NCBI GenBank assembly: GCA_903882905.1
Contig: CAIRYW010000024.1
Location: forward strand, 1-34,219
DNA from: an uncultured bacterium
Lineage (GTDB): Bacteria > Patescibacteriota > Minisyncoccia > Phycocordibacterales > CAIRYW01
Length of the DNA: 34,219 nt
Direction: 5' to 3'
Made by a program: the position numbers and the translations under genes. The first letter of the stretch is position 1, and every line of letters starts with the position of its first letter. This document shows positions 29,737 through 34,219 of the stretch, one piece after another. The notes under the pieces were generated by a model. It had not been told where the DNA came from. It did no database searches and worked only from the letters and a program-made list of their open reading frames with translations.

Positions 29737-30336
29737 ATGATTAGAAATTATATTCATCAGGTCAGAGACATTTTAAGGACAATTTCTTGGCTTTTAAACG
29801 GAAAGATTGGTAATCCTCCACACATAATTAAGCAGGCGATTATTAAAAATTATGCAAAAATTTCCAATAATAAGGTCTTAGTTGAGACCGGTTCTTTTAT
29901 GGGGTATATGATATTTTCTCAATTAAGTTCATTTGATGAAATATATTCAATCGAAATTGCTGATTATTATTATCAAAGATTATTGAAAATTTTTGGAACA
30001 TCGAAAAAAGTAAAACTAGTTTTGGGTGATAGTGCAGAAAAATTACCTACAGTTTTAAAGGGTATAAAAAGAGATGTCGTATTCTGGCTTGACGGGCATT
30101 TTTCAGGTGGTATGACTGGTCAATCAAAACTTGGAGTAAGTCCAATTATTTTTGAGGTAGATCTTATCTTAAAAGATAGGCAAGACTTCAAAGATATTAT
30201 TTTAATCGATGATGCTCGTCTTTTTGGTACTGATGGTTATCCGACGATAGATCAATTGTTAGGGGTTTTTGGAGATAAATTAAAAAAATATGATTGGTTT
30301 ATTGACGACGATGTAATAAGGTTTATTCTGAAATAG
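29737..30336 (+). CDS. SAM-dependent methyltransferase-like protein
   Basis: A 199-residue class I Rossmann protein. VLVETGSFMGYM is the glycine-rich SAM loop, IYSIEIADYYY the acidic motif II binding the ribose, LGDSAEKLP motif III, and FWLDGHFSGG motif IV. The frame runs upstream to 29644, but the extra part overlaps the divergent GT11 gene and lacks a promoter. It is the only rightward gene within the leftward glycan block and converges with GT6, overlapping it by 14 bp. A glycan or lipid methyl acceptor is plausible. Confidence 0.65.
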   Translation: MIRNYIHQVRDILRTISWLLNGKIGNPPHIIKQAIIKNYAKISNNKVLVETGSFMGYMIFSQLSSFDEIYSIEIADYYYQRLLKIFGTSKKVKLVLGDSAEKLPTVLKGIKRDVVFWLDGHFSGGMTGQSKLGVSPIIFEVDLILKDRQDFKDIILIDDARLFGTDGYPTIDQLLGVFGDKLKKYDWFIDDDVIRFILK

Positions 30337-31114
30337 ATCTCAAGTATCTAGTTAGTTTGAATTTTATTGTTTCTAAAAAAAGTCTAAGGTTAAAATTTCC
30401 TCTAAGTTTTGCAAATCCTCCATAATTTCTTTTGTCTCTAATAAGTATTTTAGGTTCAAAAGGTATATTTGAATATTCTGGGTAAAGATATGAAGGCGAT
30501 AACACTTTTATGTCATTTCTTTTTGATAAATATTTATTCCAATGAGATTCGTCATGCCATTTAGCCGTGACATTATTTTTAGAGTCTTTTTTTATGCTTT
30601 CATTCATTTTCTCTATGGCCTCAATAAAAGATGATGTTTTACCTCCATTAATACCACCCGCAAAATATCTTACTCCTTCATTTTTTGCTATAAAAGCTGA
30701 AGATCTTTCATTTTCATCATAAGTAAATTCTTTTCTTTTTTTGTTAAAGTATCCAGGATGTAAGCAGGCCACAAGATTTTCTTTTTCATTGGGTAGAAAT
30801 TCTTCAGTTGTAATTGGTTTAAGGAGTAAAAGATTTGAATTAAAGAAAAAAATATAATCAAACTGTGAAAGTTTATCTTCGACACACAAAAACATCTCGT
30901 ATCTTTTGAGGGTGTTATTGGGCCAGCCAAGATTTTCTTGAAAAATTCTGTGAATATTTGGGTTTTCTTTTTCGAAATCAATATCAGCACTATCAGTAAA
31001 AACAAAGTAATGCTTTTCGGATTCTGAAATGAAATATTTTTCACAGCTTAAGTAAAAGTTTTTCCAAAAGACAGTGTATTTTCCAGTGCAAATGTAAAGA
31101 ATTGCTATTCTCAT
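30323..31114 (-). CDS. Family 6 glycosyltransferase (ABO-type alpha-1,3-Gal/GalNAc transferase)
   Basis: A 263-residue protein strongly resembling the human ABO and alpha-1,3-galactosyltransferases. ACLHPGYFNKKRKEFTYDENE, FAGGINGGKT and AKWHDESHWNKYL (WHDES at 186-190, with the catalytic Glu at 189) align to the family. Where animal enzymes have the metal-binding DxD, this one has NSN (92-94), as reported for bacterial GT6 enzymes that work without a metal. No membrane anchor is seen. The GT2 gene starts just upstream on the same strand (3-bp gap). Confidence 0.9.
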   Translation of the reverse strand: MRIAILYICTGKYTVFWKNFYLSCEKYFISESEKHYFVFTDSADIDFEKENPNIHRIFQENLGWPNNTLKRYEMFLCVEDKLSQFDYIFFFNSNLLLLKPITTEEFLPNEKENLVACLHPGYFNKKRKEFTYDENERSSAFIAKNEGVRYFAGGINGGKTSSFIEAIEKMNESIKKDSKNNVTAKWHDESHWNKYLSKRNDIKVLSPSYLYPEYSNIPFEPKILIRDKRNYGGFAKLRGNFNLRLFLETIKFKLTRYLRSISE

Positions 31115-31117
31115 TTT

Positions 31118-31888
31118 TTAGTAGAAGATCGCGTAATTAATTAGTTTCAATATTGAGATTAATGTCTTTGGGTAGCGGAAACCATATTTCAAAAGTATTT
31201 TTAGTTGGTAGTAAATTTGATTACTTTTTGTGTTTTTTGATGACATGCCTTTTCTTTTTAAATAATTTACACCAAAAATATCTAGATTTTTAAACTTTGA
31301 AATAAGCCCAATTCTGATCCAAAGATCCCAATCCTCAGTATATTTTAATTTATGGTAGAGGAATTCTTTCCCAAGTATTTTTTTTCTGAAGACGATTGAT
31401 GAATGACAAAATGGATTGCTGATCATAATATTTTTCCTTATCTTTTCATCTGTTACTAACGTGCCTAATTCTCCTATTATATTGTTATCGGTATCTATAA
31501 TTCTTGCTTTAGTTCCCACTAATCCATATTCTGGATTTCTTTCGAGAAAATTTACTTGTTCTTTTAATTTATTTATATCACTCCATGTATCATCGTCATC
31601 TATTCTGGCTATATATTTACCATTAGATATTTTTATTCCTTTGTTTAAGGATTCTACTATACCTACGTTATTTACATTTGCTAAGCTTATTATTCTGCTG
31701 TCTTTAGATTTATATGAATCTACTATTATCTGGGTTTTGTCTACAGAGCAATCATTAATTATTATAAGTTCAAAATCTGAAAATGTTTGAGATAGAACAC
31801 TTTCAATCGCTTTTGAAATAAATTTCGATCCATTAAATGTAGGTAATATTATAGAAACAAGAGAGATTGTATTTTCTTTAGTATACAT
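31118..31888 (-). CDS. Family 2 glycosyltransferase
   Basis: A 256-residue GT-A enzyme. SIILPTFNGSKFISKAIESV, INDCSVDKT, ARIDDDD (the DxD site) and EDWDLW are the canonical motifs. No membrane helices. It is the gene directly upstream of GT6 (3-bp gap) and likely co-transcribed. A TATAAT lies at plus 31899-31904, 10 nt before the ATG. Specificity cannot be read from the sequence. Confidence 0.85.
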   Translation of the reverse strand: MYTKENTISLVSIILPTFNGSKFISKAIESVLSQTFSDFELIIINDCSVDKTQIIVDSYKSKDSRIISLANVNNVGIVESLNKGIKISNGKYIARIDDDDTWSDINKLKEQVNFLERNPEYGLVGTKARIIDTDNNIIGELGTLVTDEKIRKNIMISNPFCHSSIVFRKKILGKEFLYHKLKYTEDWDLWIRIGLISKFKNLDIFGVNYLKRKGMSSKNTKSNQIYYQLKILLKYGFRYPKTLISILKLINYAIFY

Positions 31889-31898
31889 TTTTTCTAAA

Positions 31899-31904
31899 AT
31901 TATA
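31899..31904 (-). promoter_or_regulatory. -10 before the GT2/GT6 gene pair
   Basis: On the minus strand TATAAT lies 10 nt before the ATG at 31888, with a weak TTGCTA 16 bp upstream. It may start the GT2-GT6 transcript. Confidence 0.45.
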
Positions 31905-31906
31905 AA

Positions 31907-32620
31907 TCATTTTATTTTTCTAGCAAAAACATGGTAACCAAAACATAGTAATTCTGATGACCTGTTATCTTTTTTCGAATTTCTTTTTAAAATAATTAAT
32001 AGTGGGTATATAAATATTTTCGAGATGAAGCTCATTTTTGAGGTTGAATAATTATTTTCAATAGAAGGAAGTCTCCATAGTTCTTGAGCTATATATTCAA
32101 AATAGTTACCATTTGGTGTCAATTCATTAATTTCAAAATTGTACTTAGTTAGGTTATGTTCATAAAAATATTTATTAAAACTTGTTGAAAAATGATACGG
32201 AGCAAAATGAGTTAGAGAACAAAAAGGGGATGTAATTATCAGATAACCGTCTGATTTTAGGATTCTTGAGAATTCTTTAATTGCAGAAACAGGATCTGGA
32301 ATGTGTTCAAATACTTCCGTACACATTATTGCATCAAAGGAGTTGTCTGATACTGGGATTTTTGTGATATCGCTCACTATGTCTAATTTAGTATTATCCC
32401 AATTTTTAGTTTGTAAACCTTTCTTATCACCCTTACCGTCATATTGTCCAAAGTCTTGAGAAACATAATTTAAATGAGAACAAAATTTTTTGAATGGACA
32501 TTCTCCGGCTCCAGCATCTAAAATTTTCAAGCCTGCGGGGATTTTTTTTAATGTTTTTTTGATCCATAAAATACGAGTGCCCTCATTTTGTAGACCAACA
32601 TTTAATATTTTTTCTTTCAT
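31907..32620 (-). CDS. SAM-dependent methyltransferase (Methyltransf_11 type)
   Basis: A 237-residue class I methyltransferase. ILDAGAGECPF is the SAM-binding loop, SFDAIMCTEVFEHIPDP motif IV, and SRILKSDGYLIITSPF motif V-VI. The C-terminal third is basic and hydrophobic. It is common in glycan loci, where such enzymes methylate sugars or lipid carriers, but the acceptor is unknown. The next gene downstream, the GT2 gene, starts 18 bp after its stop. Confidence 0.8.
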   Translation of the reverse strand: MKEKILNVGLQNEGTRILWIKKTLKKIPAGLKILDAGAGECPFKKFCSHLNYVSQDFGQYDGKGDKKGLQTKNWDNTKLDIVSDITKIPVSDNSFDAIMCTEVFEHIPDPVSAIKEFSRILKSDGYLIITSPFCSLTHFAPYHFSTSFNKYFYEHNLTKYNFEINELTPNGNYFEYIAQELWRLPSIENNYSTSKMSFISKIFIYPLLIILKRNSKKDNRSSELLCFGYHVFARKIK

Positions 32621-32664
32621 TGTTAATTGCCTTAGATTAATTTAATAAATTCATTAAAGTATAA

Positions 32665-33423
32665 TTATCCATATTTTTTTACAAACCAGAAACATCCACA
32701 ACCATAAGTTTGCTTGTTCGCATCTTCTTTTGTGGCATTTTCAATAAAATTTATACCTTTATAGGTATTAGGAACAAGACTAAATTTTTTTAATTCAAAA
32801 CCTTCAAAATATTTAATTATTTGTTCATATGAATAAATTCTATGAGCATTAAACATAATCGTAGGGATGCCAGTAATTGGGATGACAAAAAGTAGAGTGC
32901 CTCCTATAGCTGTTACTCGTTTGAGTTCATTGATTGCTTTAAGATCTCCTTCCGGATCAATTTGGTCTCCGTAACGTCCAAGACCGATATGTTCTATCGT
33001 ATGCATACAAGAGATTGATTGAATACTATTGTTATTAAAAAAAAGCTTTGTAAGATCAGCTTTTTCGTTGGTAAGATTTGAAAGATGAAGTTCTGCTGGG
33101 CGATAATCATAAAATTTTACAGGTATAAAGGCTGAAAGTATTGTGCAGAAATGAAGAGTTGACGATATGTCTACATGAAATTGAGGATTTATTTTTTTCA
33201 CTATTCTTGCGGCCCATGCTGGATGATAAACATAATGAGTATCGAATGGGGTAAATAAAGTTTTGTCATGTAATTGAGGAAATCTATCTAAAAATGATAG
33301 GCGGAATCTCTTGTCAGATTTTTTTTTGAAAACATAAAAATCCTTTAAATAAAGCACATAAAAATAACTTGTTTTTAAAGTTCTATAGAATGGTCTAATT
33401 ATGTTTTTTATTTCTGTTTTCAT
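32665..33423 (-). CDS. DUF268-family protein (methyltransferase-like)
   Basis: A 252-residue protein. HVDISSTLHFCTILSAF and SISCMHTIEHIGLGRYGDQ followed by LKAINELKRVTAIGGTLLFVIP match DUF268, a family with a SAM-methyltransferase fold and the conserved HxxEHxGLGRYGD block. Its activity is not known. The frame is open to a TTG at 33471 inside the neighbouring gene; the ATG at 33421-33423 is preferred as it avoids that overlap. It belongs with the surface-glycan block. Confidence 0.8.
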   Translation of the reverse strand: MKTEIKNIIRPFYRTLKTSYFYVLYLKDFYVFKKKSDKRFRLSFLDRFPQLHDKTLFTPFDTHYVYHPAWAARIVKKINPQFHVDISSTLHFCTILSAFIPVKFYDYRPAELHLSNLTNEKADLTKLFFNNNSIQSISCMHTIEHIGLGRYGDQIDPEGDLKAINELKRVTAIGGTLLFVIPITGIPTIMFNAHRIYSYEQIIKYFEGFELKKFSLVPNTYKGINFIENATKEDANKQTYGCGCFWFVKKYG

Positions 33424-33439
33424 TTTTATAATATTACTC

Positions 33440-34183
33440 TTATTTATTTTCCCAAGATTTTTTGTCGACAAAAATTGTATTTATATAAGTATCGGCGTAC
33501 ACAAAATATCCATTTTCTTTCATTAACTCAATAATATTTGTAAGTTTCCCCTCAGTATTATCTTCAGTATAAGTAAGTGTTTCTACGCAAAATACTTCGG
33601 GTTTGTATTTAGTAAAATCAAACGATTTCAAAATACTGTAGTCTAACCCTTCTATATCAATGGATATAAAATTCGGAAAACTATTAACAAAATATTCTGA
33701 AATTATTTGGTTTACAGATAAGAGTTCTATTTGAACTATTTTTTTTATCTTTTGCTTATTGTTTAAAGTAAGAGCCTCAGCTTCTTTTTTTGAAAAAGTA
33801 TTTAATGAAGAAGAAGACATTAAATAAAAGTCCATCTTTTCTTTTTTTGTACCAACTCCAATGTTTAAACATATATCTTTTTTTCTTACTCGTTTGATTT
33901 TCTTGAATAGATCCCCATCTGGTTCTACATTTACACCAGTGTTTCCTTTTTTGTAAAAAAAATAAGTATTGTTAATCCATATTGGGTGATTAGCCCCTAA
34001 ATCAAGATAGGATATATTTTTTTTCCCTAATTGATCAAAAATAAAATTGATAATAAGATCTTCTCCACATTGAGCATAGGAAATTTTTCCTGAATATTTT
34101 TTCTCAATTTTTCTGTATGTTTTTGCGATTTTGTTTAACAAAAACTTTGGTGTAATTTTTTTTACAAACTTTTTTATCTTCAT
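33440..34183 (-). CDS. FkbM-family methyltransferase
   Basis: A 247-residue protein. YLDLGANHPIWINNTYFFY is the SAM loop, GVNVEPD the acidic motif II, LNIGVGTKKEKMDFY motif III, and FISIDIEGLDYSIL the FkbM signature. Family members O-methylate sugars in polyketides and surface glycans. The N-terminal ~30 residues are basic. It is the upstream-most gene of the leftward methyltransferase run visible in the window; the true operon start may lie beyond the window edge. Confidence 0.88.
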   Translation of the reverse strand: MKIKKFVKKITPKFLLNKIAKTYRKIEKKYSGKISYAQCGEDLIINFIFDQLGKKNISYLDLGANHPIWINNTYFFYKKGNTGVNVEPDGDLFKKIKRVRKKDICLNIGVGTKKEKMDFYLMSSSSLNTFSKKEAEALTLNNKQKIKKIVQIELLSVNQIISEYFVNSFPNFISIDIEGLDYSILKSFDFTKYKPEVFCVETLTYTEDNTEGKLTNIIELMKENGYFVYADTYINTIFVDKKSWENK

Positions 34184-34219
34184 AATATTTAAATTATTTT
34201 TTTTTGAAACTTAATTCCA

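Noticed and set aside
1-34219. CRISPR array, insertion sequence or prophage
   Set aside because: No regularly spaced repeats, transposase, integrase or phage structural genes were seen; the repeats found are hairpin elements without coding capacity.

Overview
The window is AT-rich and densely packed with short intergenic gaps. TGA is an ordinary stop (for example at the end of murD). Gene content and style suggest a Candidatus Patescibacteria (CPR) genome, probably a Paceibacteria/Parcubacteria lineage: a lean set of housekeeping genes, many short secreted or membrane proteins of unknown function, a TraG/VirD4-like ATPase, a large set of surface-glycan enzymes, and very few Shine-Dalgarno sites. 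No marker gene fixes the lineage, so this placement is inference.

Left part (1-5400): the 3' end of an unknown gene, a cold-shock protein with a long leader, a secreted Asn/Ser/Tyr-rich surface protein with a VPYTG motif and C-terminal membrane anchor, a small Cys-rich protein, a five-helix membrane protein, and the trans-translation pair tmRNA + SmpB. Centre (5600-16000): ftsH, a HAD nucleotidase, a minimal nucleotidyltransferase, a HTH protein, tRNA-Ile(TAT), recG, a small protein, a large protein with a C-terminal ATP-grasp domain, and a secreted sedolisin (S53) protease. From 15900 to 17500 lies a stable-RNA island with tRNA-Ser(ACT), tRNA-Ser(GCT) and tRNA-Ile(GAT), two small membrane proteins and unusual hairpin-rich segments after two of the tRNAs. 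From 17540 to 28200 all genes run rightward: a cytidylyltransferase-like gene with no clear start codon, rsmI, small membrane proteins, a secreted putative TIM-barrel protein, a TraG/VirD4-like ATPase, an APH-type kinase, an EEP nuclease/phosphatase, murD, an FMN reductase and murC. The right end (28200-34219) is a glycan locus: two GT2 enzymes, a GT11 fucosyltransferase-like enzyme, a GT6 (ABO-type) glycosyltransferase and four methyltransferases.

Three themes stand out. First, at least a dozen genes have a -10 hexamer ending 6-10 nt before the start codon, so leaderless mRNAs look like the normal mode of initiation here. Second, a dispersed hairpin element (four copies) keeps its pairing while its sequence changes. 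Two copies lie just after tRNA-Ile(GAT), and the regions after tRNA-Ser(GCT), tRNA-Ile(GAT) and tmRNA carry direct or inverted copies of the 3' part of the neighbouring RNA. Third, adjacent GT11 and GT6 genes could together build a blood-group-A/B-like glycan on the cell surface.
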